A DNA stretch of 49,079 nt from IMG/VR virus record IMGVR_UViG_3300013131_000066, positions 1 to 49,079 of that record, one strand, 5' to 3'. The position numbers and the translations under genes are program-made. This DNA is from a virus. Shown in pieces: positions 28,363 to 36,759 of this stretch. Positions within the stretch are counted from its first letter, which is position 1. Each line of letters begins with the position of its first letter. The notes below the pieces were generated by a model. The model did no database searches. It was not told where the DNA came from and was given only the letters and a program-made list of their open reading frames with translations.

Positions 28363-29082
28363 ATGCACGTCTCTATTTCACAAATCTTTTTAAGCGATGC
28401 TGGCAATGAACTATCGCCGTTTCTTCAGCATGCTACTGGTACGGTCAAAGCTGCATTTCCCGAAGCAGTTTATACGCTCTATAACAAGGAAAGTTTAAGA
28501 CAGTTCATTGTTGATAATTATGACAAAGAAGTGGTTTGGGCTTATGACACGCTCAAGCCCTATTCATACAAAGCAGACCTTGGACGTTTTTGCTTGTTGA
28601 ATAAGCTGGGTGGTTGGTATATGGACATTGGTGTGAGAGTGGTCAATCCAGTGGAAATTGGTCCACGCATTAAGATGCTGGCCTTTCGGGACATTCAACG
28701 CTTTAGCTTCACATGCTGGGCTTGCGCCACCACGGTTCTCTATTCGCAAATAGAAAATCCTGCCCTGGCGACAGCCATTCAACTTATTGTTAAAAATTGC
28801 CATGAGCAATATTATGGCATTACGCCTTTGTGCCCCACCGGCCCGACATTGCTTGGGCAGGCATTGGCTATGAATAGTTCCAATGCGAATTTCATTTATG
28901 GTGACTACCTAGAACTGACGCCTACGCATGAGCAGAAGAACAGGGCCTTTGTGCTGCCTGATGGTACGATCATGGCCTGGAGCAAGCCTTCTGGAGGAGG
29001 CGACTTGACTGGCTTAGGCGCCAAAGGTGTGAACAATTACAACAAACTTTGGGCTGCGAGGCAAGTATATGCAACCGTCTGA
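28363..29082 (+). CDS. GT32-like glycosyltransferase (239 aa)
   Basis: The segment YSYKADLGRFCLLNKLGGWY followed by MDIG (about 66-89) is the GT32/DXD-sugar signature, with MDIG in place of the usual DxD. The PTGPTLLGQALA segment near 160 also fits. The product should be a GT-A fold transferase using nucleotide sugars. It overlaps the next gene by 14 bases. Confidence 0.75.
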   Translation: MHVSISQIFLSDAGNELSPFLQHATGTVKAAFPEAVYTLYNKESLRQFIVDNYDKEVVWAYDTLKPYSYKADLGRFCLLNKLGGWYMDIGVRVVNPVEIGPRIKMLAFRDIQRFSFTCWACATTVLYSQIENPALATAIQLIVKNCHEQYYGITPLCPTGPTLLGQALAMNSSNANFIYGDYLELTPTHEQKNRAFVLPDGTIMAWSKPSGGGDLTGLGAKGVNNYNKLWAARQVYATV

Positions 29083-29788
29083 TTGCGCTATTTACGCAGT
29101 GTGTATTCCTGGCGAAATGGTGCGATATTCATCCCGCGCCCCATTGATTCCCATCATGGGGGGAGCATGTGATCTAACCAAAGAAGAACGTAAAGAGTTG
29201 CGACAAAATGGTTACATTTTTGACGACGAAGGGCAGGCATCTCTTTCTCCATTGAACTCTCGATTTGGCGAATTATCGTGCATTCAATGGATAGTAAATA
29301 ATGCCGAGCAGCTAAATATCGGTAATGCACAGTATCGGCGTAACTGGGTGGAACCAATCAGCGGTTGGTACAGCGAAAGTACGTTATATGTTCCAGAATT
29401 TGCAACATTTGGCTGTAGTCTTGAGCAGCAATTTTATGGTGGGCATTCGGCATTTGATGCACCATTGATTACTAGGGCACTGGCTGACACTGGAAAGTGG
29501 CTGTTCTCCCGTGAGCAAATTGACAAGATTTGGGCGCAAAATATGTTTATTGGATGCAATATGGCACGTGGTCCACGAGCCGAATATCGGCTTTTCATGA
29601 CAACACTGCTTAACGCCTTGTCTCCAATTTGGGAAACGCATAAAAACGCATTTCTTCAGATTGAAGGCTATGACAAAAGAGCTATTGCTTTCATTGCAGA
29701 GCGTTTAATCACTGGCATGGTTTTATACCGGGATAAGCTTTTCCCCGAGATGAACATTGCCACTGCCCCCATCGGCTTTATTAAATAA
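29069..29788 (+). CDS. DUF4422-like glycosyltransferase (239 aa)
   Basis: The region RAPLIPIMGGACDL, then SPLNSRFGELSCIQWIVNNA and IGNAQYRRNW, resembles DUF4422, a family of predicted glycosyltransferases containing xxCHYRRxF. The match is partial and from memory. It sits third in the glycan cassette and overlaps the GT32-like gene. Confidence 0.55.
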   Translation: MQPSDCAIYAVCIPGEMVRYSSRAPLIPIMGGACDLTKEERKELRQNGYIFDDEGQASLSPLNSRFGELSCIQWIVNNAEQLNIGNAQYRRNWVEPISGWYSESTLYVPEFATFGCSLEQQFYGGHSAFDAPLITRALADTGKWLFSREQIDKIWAQNMFIGCNMARGPRAEYRLFMTTLLNALSPIWETHKNAFLQIEGYDKRAIAFIAERLITGMVLYRDKLFPEMNIATAPIGFIK

Positions 29789-29790
29789 TC

Positions 29791-30321
29791 ATGGCTCACA
29801 AAGAACAATCGGACTACATTGCATTGCTTCAGTCCAAGTTTCCTCTTGCTTTCAAGGGGGAAAGGACCTTAGAAGTAGGAAGCTTAAACATCAATGGCAC
29901 AGTGCGCAATGCTTTTACTTCTCGTGAGTATGTGGGAGTAGACGTAGGGAATGGGCCAGGGGTGGATGTTGTTATTAGTGGCCATGAATATGACAGCAAA
30001 AAGCCATTTGATTGCTGCATATCTTGCGAGTGCTTTGAGCACAATCCTTTCTGGAAAGAAACTTTTTTAAATATGATTCGCCTTTGTAAAAGCGGAGGGC
30101 TTGTGGTATTCACTTGCGCCACTACTGGCCGTCCTGAGCACGGCACTGAACGCAGCACACCACAAGACAGTCCTCTGACCATCGCCAAAGGCTGGAGTTA
30201 CTACTTAAATCTAACCGCAGAGGATTTTAGTTTTATTGATTTTGACTCTGTTTTTACTGATTATGAATTCAGTGTTAATCCCCAGTCGTGCGATTTGTAT
30301 TTCTATGGAGTAAAGGTCTAG
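29791..30321 (+). CDS. SAM-dependent methyltransferase, class I (176 aa)
   Basis: Motif I is TLEVGSLNINGTV (26-38), the acidic loop is YVGVDVGNGPGVDV, and motif IV-like FDCCISCECFEH is followed by GGLVVFTCATTGRPEHGTE. The set resembles small-molecule or glycan methyltransferases rather than DNA methyltransferases, since NPPY is absent. Its place after three glycosyltransferases suggests capping or decorating a glycan. Confidence 0.75.
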   Translation: MAHKEQSDYIALLQSKFPLAFKGERTLEVGSLNINGTVRNAFTSREYVGVDVGNGPGVDVVISGHEYDSKKPFDCCISCECFEHNPFWKETFLNMIRLCKSGGLVVFTCATTGRPEHGTERSTPQDSPLTIAKGWSYYLNLTAEDFSFIDFDSVFTDYEFSVNPQSCDLYFYGVKV

Positions 30322-30339
30322 ACTGAGAAAAAAAGAGTC

Positions 30340-30990
30340 ATGACTAACAAGCAAAAACAGGCCAAATTGGCGAAAGTGATGCGAGAATTTAAGGCTGGCA
30401 CTCTTAAAGGGAGCGATGGCAAGCCAATTGTCAGTCGCAAACAGGCGATTGCCATTGCCATGTCTGAAGCTGGCATGTCAATGGAAGGCAAAAGTGATGC
30501 TTATGTAGATGCCTATGTGGATGCTATGTGCTGCATGGAAGAAGAAGGGGAAATGGAAGAAGATATGATGGATGAAAGCATTGGCGAAAAGCGCTGTAAG
30601 GCTTATTTAAGCACTGTCAAGAAAAACAGAAAAAAAGTAGATAGGGGCGACGCTGAATCGTTTGCCCCTCCATCGTCTGTTCGTTCTGCAGCCCGTCGAG
30701 GGCTTGAACTGCGCAAGAAGCATGGCAAAGGCGGCCTGACCACGCAGGAGGCAGGCAAGCAAGGCATTGGCAGTGGTGTGGCCAGGGCTGGCGATTTGGC
30801 GGGAGGCGGGGGAATTAGCTATGCGACAATTAAACGTATGTCAGCATTTTTCTCTCGCCACGAAAAAAATAAAAGCGGAGGAGAAGATGATGCTGGCTAC
30901 ATAGCATGGTTGCTATGGGGCGGAGACGCAGGTAGGGCGTGGGCCAATCGCATCATTAAGATGGTAGAAAGCCGCAAGCAAAAGCCATGA
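30340..30990 (+). CDS. Two-domain phage protein, DUF6496-like N-terminus (216 aa)
   Basis: The N-terminal 45 residues (KLAKVMREFKAGTLKGSDGK, then SRKQAIAIAMSEAGM) match the DUF6496 pattern. A short acidic Met/Glu stretch follows (about 66-80). The C-terminal domain (SVRSAARRGLELRKKHGKGG, GIGSGVARAGDLA, IKRMSAFFSRHEKN, YIAWLLWGGDAGRAWA) is one I associate with phage head-region proteins and prohead protease fusions. The role is unknown. It overlaps the next gene by ATGA. Confidence 0.65.
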   Translation: MTNKQKQAKLAKVMREFKAGTLKGSDGKPIVSRKQAIAIAMSEAGMSMEGKSDAYVDAYVDAMCCMEEEGEMEEDMMDESIGEKRCKAYLSTVKKNRKKVDRGDAESFAPPSSVRSAARRGLELRKKHGKGGLTTQEAGKQGIGSGVARAGDLAGGGGISYATIKRMSAFFSRHEKNKSGGEDDAGYIAWLLWGGDAGRAWANRIIKMVESRKQKP

Positions 30991-31295
30991 GTGAATACGT
31001 CCGTGTGATTGAAGATGAAGAAGATGGCATTGGCATCATGAAAGCCTTGGCTGTCCTTTCATCTAACGAACATCGCAACACTTCCCAATGGCAACTTGTT
31101 GAAGAGCAGCATTTCAAGAATGGCCGCCTTGATGAAACGCATATTTTCGTCAGAAGTCATTATGACAAGCCTGATGAGCATTTTGAAGATGCCAAGTTTC
31201 TCATGTTTGAAGCGGAAGCAATTGCCAAGTCATACATAATGGAAGGCATTGAAGGTCAAATTAGAGAAATTCAAGACGACGATGATGACGACTGA
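30987..31295 (+). CDS. Hypothetical acidic protein ending in poly-Asp (102 aa)
   Basis: The product MSEYVRVIEDEEDGIGIMKA ends EIQDDDDDD. No domain recognised. Its last 25 bases overlap the end of the convergent HTH gene; the same GAC/GAT repeat encodes Asp here and Ser on the other strand. Confidence 0.6.
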   Translation: MSEYVRVIEDEEDGIGIMKALAVLSSNEHRNTSQWQLVEEQHFKNGRLDETHIFVRSHYDKPDEHFEDAKFLMFEAEAIAKSYIMEGIEGQIREIQDDDDDD

Positions 31296-31531
31296 GCTGC
31301 ATATACAACATAATTAGGCATTCCCAGGAGCCATAGCACGGAATAGCCATATAAGCCGCTAAGAGTGGCTAACTGCACGGCAGATGGCTCGCTAGTTCCC
31401 TTTTCAAGGCGACAATAAGTGGCCTGCCCAATGTGTAGCTTTTTGGCTACATAACGCTGCGAAAGACCACTGTTTTCCCTCAGTTCTTTCATTCTTGATG
31501 CCACCAGGATGCGACGCTCAAAATGAGGCAT
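31271..31531 (-). CDS. Cro/CI-type HTH regulator, antisense in head module (86 aa)
   Basis: The product MPHFERRILVASRMKELREN is followed by SGLSQRYVAKKLHIGQATYC and RLEKGTSEPSAVQLATLSGL, a textbook XRE-family helix-turn-helix. The tail is a LLGMPNYVVYAAQ segment and six serines. The frame is open to 31597, but ATG 31531 gives a compact HTH protein. It is the only leftward gene in the 24.7 kb structural module. ATATACAACA occurs at both ends of the gene (31301-31310, 31597-31606) and could be an operator. It may control the divergent protease/capsid genes. Confidence 0.8.
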   Translation of the reverse strand: MPHFERRILVASRMKELRENSGLSQRYVAKKLHIGQATYCRLEKGTSEPSAVQLATLSGLYGYSVLWLLGMPNYVVYAAQSSSSSS

Positions 31532-31627
31532 CGTCAATGCATTGGTAGTGCTAGATAAAAAACGCAAAATGAATCGCAGATGAATCACTTTATACAATAT
31601 ACAACAAAAGCTGAATAGTATAACTAT

Positions 31628-32821
31628 ATGGATTCACAATCTTGTTTCCGTTACGATGTATCCCCCATCAGTAGCTATCAAGTTACTGATGAAGGCTATT
31701 TGAAAGTTCGTGCTCGCATTGCTCGCACTGGCATTCAATCGTACACAGATGCAAGTGGTGGCATCCGCTTGGAATATCGCCCTGAAGAAGAAGTGGCTTC
31801 TAAAGAAGCCTTAGATAGCTTCAAGGAGAAGTGTTTGACAAAAGAGCATCCTCCCGTGTTGCTTGATGCGTCCAACACTAAAAATTATGCCATTGGTTTT
31901 ACTGGTGGCGATATTTTATATTCCGATGGATATGTTGAATCTACGCTCACAGTCACTGATAAGGAAACCATTGATGAAATCATACGAGGTAAAATTCGTG
32001 AGGTTTCTTGTGGGTATAAAGTAGACTACGTGAATGAACCAGGAACAACCAAAGATGGCCAACATTACGATGGCTATCAGCGTAACATTCGTGGCAATCA
32101 CGTGGCTATCGTTAAAAGAGCTAGAGGAGGCGCTGATGTGCGTCTAATGCTTGATTCAGCGGATGCCGCTGCAATAGAATTATTTTCTCCCATTGAGGAT
32201 TTTCAAATGCCCGCAAACATTGCGTTTGATGGTGTTTCTTATGAAGCGGATGCAGCCCTTGCGACTGCTATTGCTACTGAGCGTGAAGACGCAAAAAGTA
32301 GCTACGCCGATATGAAACGCAAATACGATGAAATGATGTCCAAAGCTTCCAAAATGAAGGAAGAAATGGATGCCATGGAAAAAGAAATGAAGGGCAAATG
32401 CGATGCCGCCGAGGGGCGTGCAGATGCTCTTGCTCAAGAGCTGGAAACAGTTAAGGCTTCTCTTGACGCCGCCCAGCAAGTAAACGTTGATTCGCTCGTT
32501 GAAGAGCGCATTGCTCTCATTGATAAGGCTCGTCCTTCTCTTGATAGTGCTTTTGATTTTTCTGGCAAAACTGCTCGTGAAATCATGGAAGCTTCTATCA
32601 AGGCTGTTCGCGCTGATGCTGATCTATCAGAACGTTCTGATGATTATGTGGAAGCAATGTTTGACACTCTGGCGAATGTTGCCCCTCGCAACGATTCTGC
32701 CACCACCGAAGAACTCCGCAAGGCTGTTGCTTCGCTGGCCACCGTTTCTGCTCCTTCGTCCTATATGGATAAGTTGCTGAATGGTTGGAAAACTCCTCTC
32801 TCCGTTACCAAGGAACGCTAA
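31628..32821 (+). CDS. Prohead protease and scaffold, DUF2213-like (397 aa)
   Basis: Matures the procapsid. Residues 1-175 carry the DUF2213 pattern: HPPVLLDASN (75-84), GFTGG, and the IREVSCGYKVDYV and YQRNIRGNHVAIVKRARGGA blocks near 121-170. Residues about 215-285 are a Lys/Glu/Met coiled coil (MSKASKMKEEMDAMEKEMKG) typical of an attached scaffold. The arrangement before decoration and capsid genes is standard. Confidence 0.85.
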   Translation: MDSQSCFRYDVSPISSYQVTDEGYLKVRARIARTGIQSYTDASGGIRLEYRPEEEVASKEALDSFKEKCLTKEHPPVLLDASNTKNYAIGFTGGDILYSDGYVESTLTVTDKETIDEIIRGKIREVSCGYKVDYVNEPGTTKDGQHYDGYQRNIRGNHVAIVKRARGGADVRLMLDSADAAAIELFSPIEDFQMPANIAFDGVSYEADAALATAIATEREDAKSSYADMKRKYDEMMSKASKMKEEMDAMEKEMKGKCDAAEGRADALAQELETVKASLDAAQQVNVDSLVEERIALIDKARPSLDSAFDFSGKTAREIMEASIKAVRADADLSERSDDYVEAMFDTLANVAPRNDSATTEELRKAVASLATVSAPSSYMDKLLNGWKTPLSVTKER

Positions 32822-32823
32822 TC

Positions 32824-33381
32824 ATGGCTACTTTTTCTTCGGTGAGTTCTGGTTCGGCAGGTGGCGTGCAACAGACTTATGCGCTGACGCATGTTGCTTT
32901 GCTTGAAGGTCAACTCTCCGACATTCGCGACAATACCATTGACACCTATGTCAATGAAACTGGCAGCGTTATTGCTTTTGGTGATGCCGTAGTTTTTAAC
33001 AGCGGCGGCACCATTGCCCAAAGCGCCAAGACTGTTTCTGGCACTGCTCTTCCTCTCGCTGGCATCAACATTCTCACCTACGTGGATGAAACCGCACTGG
33101 ACGCCAATAGCCGTCCTGGTGTGAAAGCCACTCAGGCAATGAATGTTGCCGGTGAAGGCGCTATTGCCGTTTATGTGCATGGCGCAGTCACTCCCGCTAC
33201 TACGGTTCGCGTGCAGCACACTACCAGCGGCGTTCGTTATGCAGGTCAATTCTCTGCCGCAGCCTTTAGTGGGCGCACTGCAGTAGTGGCCAACGCTCGC
33301 TATCTCAGTTCCGTTACAGGCTCTGGCCTGGCAATTGTGGAACTGAACGGCCCCAGCCTTTCCCTCACCGCTGACACTTGA
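32824..33381 (+). CDS. Capsid decoration or head cement protein (185 aa)
   Basis: The product MATFSSVSSGSAGGVQQTYA is Ala/Gly/Thr/Val-rich and beta-rich with no membrane part, with a VFNSGGTIAQSAKTVSGTAL stretch in the middle. It lies between protease and major capsid genes, where head decoration proteins are usual. The start at 32824 is 2 bases after the protease stop; the longer frame from 32785 overlaps the protease gene. Confidence 0.65.
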   Translation: MATFSSVSSGSAGGVQQTYALTHVALLEGQLSDIRDNTIDTYVNETGSVIAFGDAVVFNSGGTIAQSAKTVSGTALPLAGINILTYVDETALDANSRPGVKATQAMNVAGEGAIAVYVHGAVTPATTVRVQHTTSGVRYAGQFSAAAFSGRTAVVANARYLSSVTGSGLAIVELNGPSLSLTADT

Positions 33382-33396
33382 TAGGAGGCCCCTCTA

Positions 33397-34314
33397 ATGA
33401 ATGATTTTCGTATGGATGATGCGGGTCTGTTTCTTGAGCGTCAGCTTGAGTACATCCGCCCGCAAGTATTTGAAACGGTCTACGCCGACATCAAATATTC
33501 GACAATTCTGCCTGTAACCAGCGAAGCTGGTCCTGGCGCTCAAACTTTCACCTACCGCATCATGGACTCCACTGGTGAGTTCAAACTGCTTGCGGATGCT
33601 GCTGATGATCTGCCTCGTGCTGACATCAGCCAAGTGGAAAAGAGCATTTCCTTCCGTTCCTTCGGTGGCAGCTTCGGCTACACCGTCCAAGAACTGCGTG
33701 CTGCTCAAATGGCCAACATTGCTCTTGAGCAACGTCGCGCTGCTGCAGTGCGTCGTGCTTATGAGGAGAAGGTGGAAGCAGTGGCCATGTTTGGTGAAAG
33801 CTCTGTGGGCTTGGCTGGTTTCTTCAACAACGCCACTGTTGATGTTGTTGCCGCCAACACTTGGTTCACTGGCGCCACTGCCACTGGCACCACTGCCCAA
33901 GACATGCTGGATCTGCTGAATCATGGCGTGACTGCCATCATCAATGCTTCGCAGATGAAGGAACAGCCCGACACCATTCTGATGGCTTGGGAAGATTACA
34001 GCGTAATTTCCACTCGTCGTAATTCGGACAGCTCGGATGTGACTGTGATGGAATATTTCCTTCGCACCAATCCCTACATCCGCAACATCGAGCCCATCAA
34101 TCAGCTTGATGCCAGCAACACCAGCTCTCTGACCAAGAATCGCATGGTGTTCTACAAGCGTGATCCCCAGAAAGTGCAATTGCACATTTCTCAGCCGCTT
34201 GAAATGTTCCCCCCTCAACAGCGTGGTCTGGAATTTATCGTTCCTGCTCATGCTCGTGTGGGTGGCGTGGCACTCTACTATCCGAAGAGTGTTCTGTATT
34301 TGCAAGCTCCCTGA
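33397..34314 (+). CDS. Major capsid protein, DUF2184-like HK97 fold (305 aa)
   Basis: The N-terminal arm MNDFRMDDAGLFLERQLEYI, the SISFRSFGGSFGYTVQELRA block (about 89-108) and ERRAAAVRRAYEEKVE-type spine helix are typical of DUF2184 capsid proteins. The P-domain/A-domain part follows (DTILMAWEDYSVISTRR) and the end is VALYYPKSVLYLQAP. A strong AGGAGG Shine-Dalgarno site is present. No long N-terminal delta domain, consistent with scaffold being in the protease gene. Confidence 0.85.
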   Translation: MNDFRMDDAGLFLERQLEYIRPQVFETVYADIKYSTILPVTSEAGPGAQTFTYRIMDSTGEFKLLADAADDLPRADISQVEKSISFRSFGGSFGYTVQELRAAQMANIALEQRRAAAVRRAYEEKVEAVAMFGESSVGLAGFFNNATVDVVAANTWFTGATATGTTAQDMLDLLNHGVTAIINASQMKEQPDTILMAWEDYSVISTRRNSDSSDVTVMEYFLRTNPYIRNIEPINQLDASNTSSLTKNRMVFYKRDPQKVQLHISQPLEMFPPQQRGLEFIVPAHARVGGVALYYPKSVLYLQAP

Positions 34315-34357
34315 GTAAGACGGGGCGTTAAGCTATTGCCAGTTCTCTTGAACATTT

Positions 34358-34744
34358 ATGTTGATTGCTTATCGCCCCGATCTTGAAAATCCGCCTCGTG
34401 AAGGTGGCTTTGGCATTATTACTGAGATGGGGCTCATCCAACTCAGTCCTGGAGTGAATACTGACGTGCCAGATACCAAATGGGAACTAGCACGAAAGCA
34501 TGGTGCCATTAAACGACTCATGGCCATTGGAGCCATTGAAGAAGTAAAACAAACGGCAACTGTCCAGGAAATTCCTGAAAGCATTGATACTCTCATTCAA
34601 CTGCCATTAAATGAAGCCTTTCGACTGCTTGAAATCATGCACGACGAAGATCAGCTTCAACAATGGAAAGGACATGAGGGACGCGTGAGAATCAGGAGTG
34701 CCATTAGCAAGCGTCTAACAGCATTGAAAGAGGGGAGGGTCTGA
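34358..34744 (+). CDS. Putative head-tail region protein (128 aa)
   Basis: The product MLIAYRPDLENPPREGGFGI has a helical C-terminal half (NEAFRLLEIMHDEDQLQQWK). The position directly after the capsid gene and before DUF4054 suggests a head-tail joining or structural role, but there is no family assignment. Confidence 0.55.
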   Translation: MLIAYRPDLENPPREGGFGIITEMGLIQLSPGVNTDVPDTKWELARKHGAIKRLMAIGAIEEVKQTATVQEIPESIDTLIQLPLNEAFRLLEIMHDEDQLQQWKGHEGRVRIRSAISKRLTALKEGRV

Positions 34745-34745
34745 A

Positions 34746-35060
34746 ATGGCCGTCACCTATGCAAGCTTTTTAGATCGTTTTCCTGAATTTATTCCCCATC
34801 CATCGGGAATAGTGAATGGAGCCATTGCAGAAGCCACCTACGATGCAAGTGCAGATGTTTTTGGAGATCAAGCTGATCGAGCTGTTAAACATCTTGCTGC
34901 TCACATTATTGCCATTCAACTAGCACAAATGGGCATTCAAATTGGTGCCACAGAAGGCAAAGTATATGGCAAGGGACTTGAAGCCACGCAATATGGCCAA
35001 GAGTTCAAACGAATGCTTGAAACCGTTGCAGGATCTACTGTTGTTGGTTTTGTCGTATGA
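34746..35060 (+). CDS. Head-tail adaptor, DUF4054-like (104 aa)
   Basis: The pattern TYASFLDRFPEFI at the N-terminus, a KHLAAHIIAIQLAQMG helix and a C-terminal GQEFKRML segment match DUF4054, whose members act as connector proteins beneath the portal. It overlaps the next gene by 4 bases. Confidence 0.75.
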   Translation: MAVTYASFLDRFPEFIPHPSGIVNGAIAEATYDASADVFGDQADRAVKHLAAHIIAIQLAQMGIQIGATEGKVYGKGLEATQYGQEFKRMLETVAGSTVVGFVV

Positions 35061-35446
35061 CAAATGGTCTGTCGCCACTCGCTAATGCCTCTCTTGTATG
35101 GCAAGTGGCCACGGGCTATGCCGTTGATGCTGACACTGGCAATTACGTGTCTGTCACTAGTGGCACCACATACTATGCCAGCTTAAAGCAAAAACGCAAT
35201 CCACAGTTTGATCATTTGCTAGGTGCTGATGCTACTGCCGTATATATGGAAGGGCGTCTCACTGGACCACTTGCCCTAGTTGGCATCTCTCCTGGTAGCT
35301 CCGCTGCTGCCATAATCAATGGGAGAGAAGGACGGTTTGAGCTATTGCCAAATGAGCAAATTGCTGAGCATTATTGGCAATTTCTTGGCGCTCCAATTAG
35401 AGGCATCTTTAGACTAGTTGGCAAAGGAAGCGTGCAAAACGTTTGA
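35057..35446 (+). CDS. Head closure-like protein (129 aa)
   Basis: A beta-rich product (SLKQKRNPQFDHLLGADATA and YMEGRLTGPLALVG) resembling small head-completion or stopper proteins. The assignment rests mainly on position between the adaptor and the tail tube. Confidence 0.55.
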   Translation: MTNGLSPLANASLVWQVATGYAVDADTGNYVSVTSGTTYYASLKQKRNPQFDHLLGADATAVYMEGRLTGPLALVGISPGSSAAAIINGREGRFELLPNEQIAEHYWQFLGAPIRGIFRLVGKGSVQNV

Positions 35447-35482
35447 CGCTTAACCATTTCTCTCTCCATTGAGGACTTTCTC

Positions 35483-36061
35483 ATGCTTTACCACCCGACT
35501 GAACTGGTCAAGAGTCAAGACGTAATTGTACGTGTTGGCTCCATCTCTGGCACTGGTCGTCCAGTGATCACTCAGAGTGGCGCTACATTCACTGTTAGCG
35601 GCACTCCTACGCTTTATACGCTGCAAGCGGCTACAACGGCTTCTGTGGCCTTTAACGATGGCAACACTGAATTCTACCTGCTTGGTGGTGGTGGTTTTGC
35701 TGATAGCGTGATTGTCACTTCTCAGGCCACTGCTTCCATCACTTCCTATTTCCAGAAGGATGTGGATGGCACTGTGTTTGTTCCGAACAGCTTTGATGAA
35801 GCTTTCCAGGTGATTAGCGCTGTGCGTTACGATAAGGACCAGGAAGTGTACGTTGAAATCAACAAGCAACTTGGCTCTAGTGGCACCACTTTCTACTATG
35901 ACCGCGTGGCTTTTGTAGCTACTGTGATGAACTATAACGAGAGCTATCCTGCTGATAACCTCGTTGAATGCACCTTTGACCTTATTAGTCGTGGTCGCAT
36001 TGGCGTTCATCAAAGTGCTACTAGCTCTGGCAGCATCATCCCCACTGCTCCTAATAGCTGA
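35483..36061 (+). CDS. Major tail tube-like protein (192 aa)
   Basis: A beta-rich, Ser/Thr/Gly-rich protein (MLYHPTELVKSQDVIVRVGS, then VFVPNSFDEAFQVISAVRYD and VECTFDLISRGRIG). It lies where the tail tube gene is expected and is followed by a strong terminator, suggesting high, separate expression. Leader: CTCTCCATTGAGGACTTTCTC, pyrimidine-rich with a GAGGA site inside. Confidence 0.55.
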   Translation: MLYHPTELVKSQDVIVRVGSISGTGRPVITQSGATFTVSGTPTLYTLQAATTASVAFNDGNTEFYLLGGGGFADSVIVTSQATASITSYFQKDVDGTVFVPNSFDEAFQVISAVRYDKDQEVYVEINKQLGSSGTTFYYDRVAFVATVMNYNESYPADNLVECTFDLISRGRIGVHQSATSSGSIIPTAPNS

Positions 36062-36085
36062 AGCATTAGCTAAGCTTTTTCTGCT

Positions 36086-36112
36086 AGCCTCTCTTTACGG
36101 GGAGGCTTTTTT
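36086..36112 (+). terminator. Rho-independent terminator after tail tube gene
   Basis: AGCCTC (36086-36091) and GAGGCT (36102-36107) form the stem, followed by six T. The next gene starts with GTG only 4 bases after the T-run, so its transcript must either read through or be leaderless-like. Confidence 0.85.
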
Positions 36113-36115
36113 ATT

Positions 36116-36520
36116 GTGAACATTGCGCAATTTAGAGACATTGTTGATACTGTGCTTTCGGCTAGTCCTAATTTAGTGGGCTCCTACACTTTGCCCAATG
36201 GCACCACCATTCCTGCCATCTATGTGACGGGCAGACAAGGTGTGCCAGCAGAGTGGAAAGTGACAGGCCTAGAAGTAGCGGTGCAAGAATTTCCTCGTCT
36301 TTCCCCATCGCCTGCCTTAGGAAAGTTTAAGCGGCGTCAAGAATGGACAATTGTGCTAGTCGATTACGATACAAGCTCAACAAAGCTGCACAATGCTGCA
36401 GAGCGTATAGCCGCTCGTTTTCCTGATGCTCGTTTCTCTTTCTCGCCTGAAACTGACATTGCTTATGGTCAATATAGAATTACGGTGCCAGACACGGATA
36501 TGGGCTATTTGCTGCGATGA
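36116..36520 (+). CDS. Putative tail completion protein (134 aa)
   Basis: The product starts at GTG and reads MNIAQFRDIVDTVLSASPNL, with a KRRQEWTIVLVDYDTSSTKL strand region and an AERIAARFPDARFSF helix, the alpha/beta layout of tail terminator proteins. The position before the assembly chaperones fits. It overlaps the next gene by ATGA. Confidence 0.5.
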   Translation: MNIAQFRDIVDTVLSASPNLVGSYTLPNGTTIPAIYVTGRQGVPAEWKVTGLEVAVQEFPRLSPSPALGKFKRRQEWTIVLVDYDTSSTKLHNAAERIAARFPDARFSFSPETDIAYGQYRITVPDTDMGYLLR

Positions 36521-36759
36521 AAAGGAAGAAAATGATTAAAAGCCTTTGCGAGAAGGCTTGGCTCTTTAATGTCAATCAAGAAGATGATTTGCTAATTGCT
36601 GGCTTTGCTTGCTTTTGTCATGGTTGTCCGCTGGAAGTGAAAATGATCATCAACGGGAAAGAGCGAGCAGTGATGGTGCCATCCAGGGCAGCTAATGGTG
36701 CTGTGCCATTAAGAATGATGAACGCTAGACTTTCATTGCTTCCCATTGATGACAAATGA
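36517..36759 (+). CDS. Small hypothetical tail-region protein (80 aa)
   Basis: A basic product with Cys residues (CEKAW, FACFCHGCPLEVKM) that might bind metal. ATGA overlaps on both sides put it in the tail operon. No family recognised. Confidence 0.55.
   Translation: MKRKKMIKSLCEKAWLFNVNQEDDLLIAGFACFCHGCPLEVKMIINGKERAVMVPSRAANGAVPLRMMNARLSLLPIDDK

Noticed and set aside
33394-34305. 303-codon open frame on the minus strand across the capsid gene
   Set aside because: It mirrors the major capsid gene, which has clear family features and a strong Shine-Dalgarno site; the minus product is low-complexity His/Ser-rich shadow sequence.
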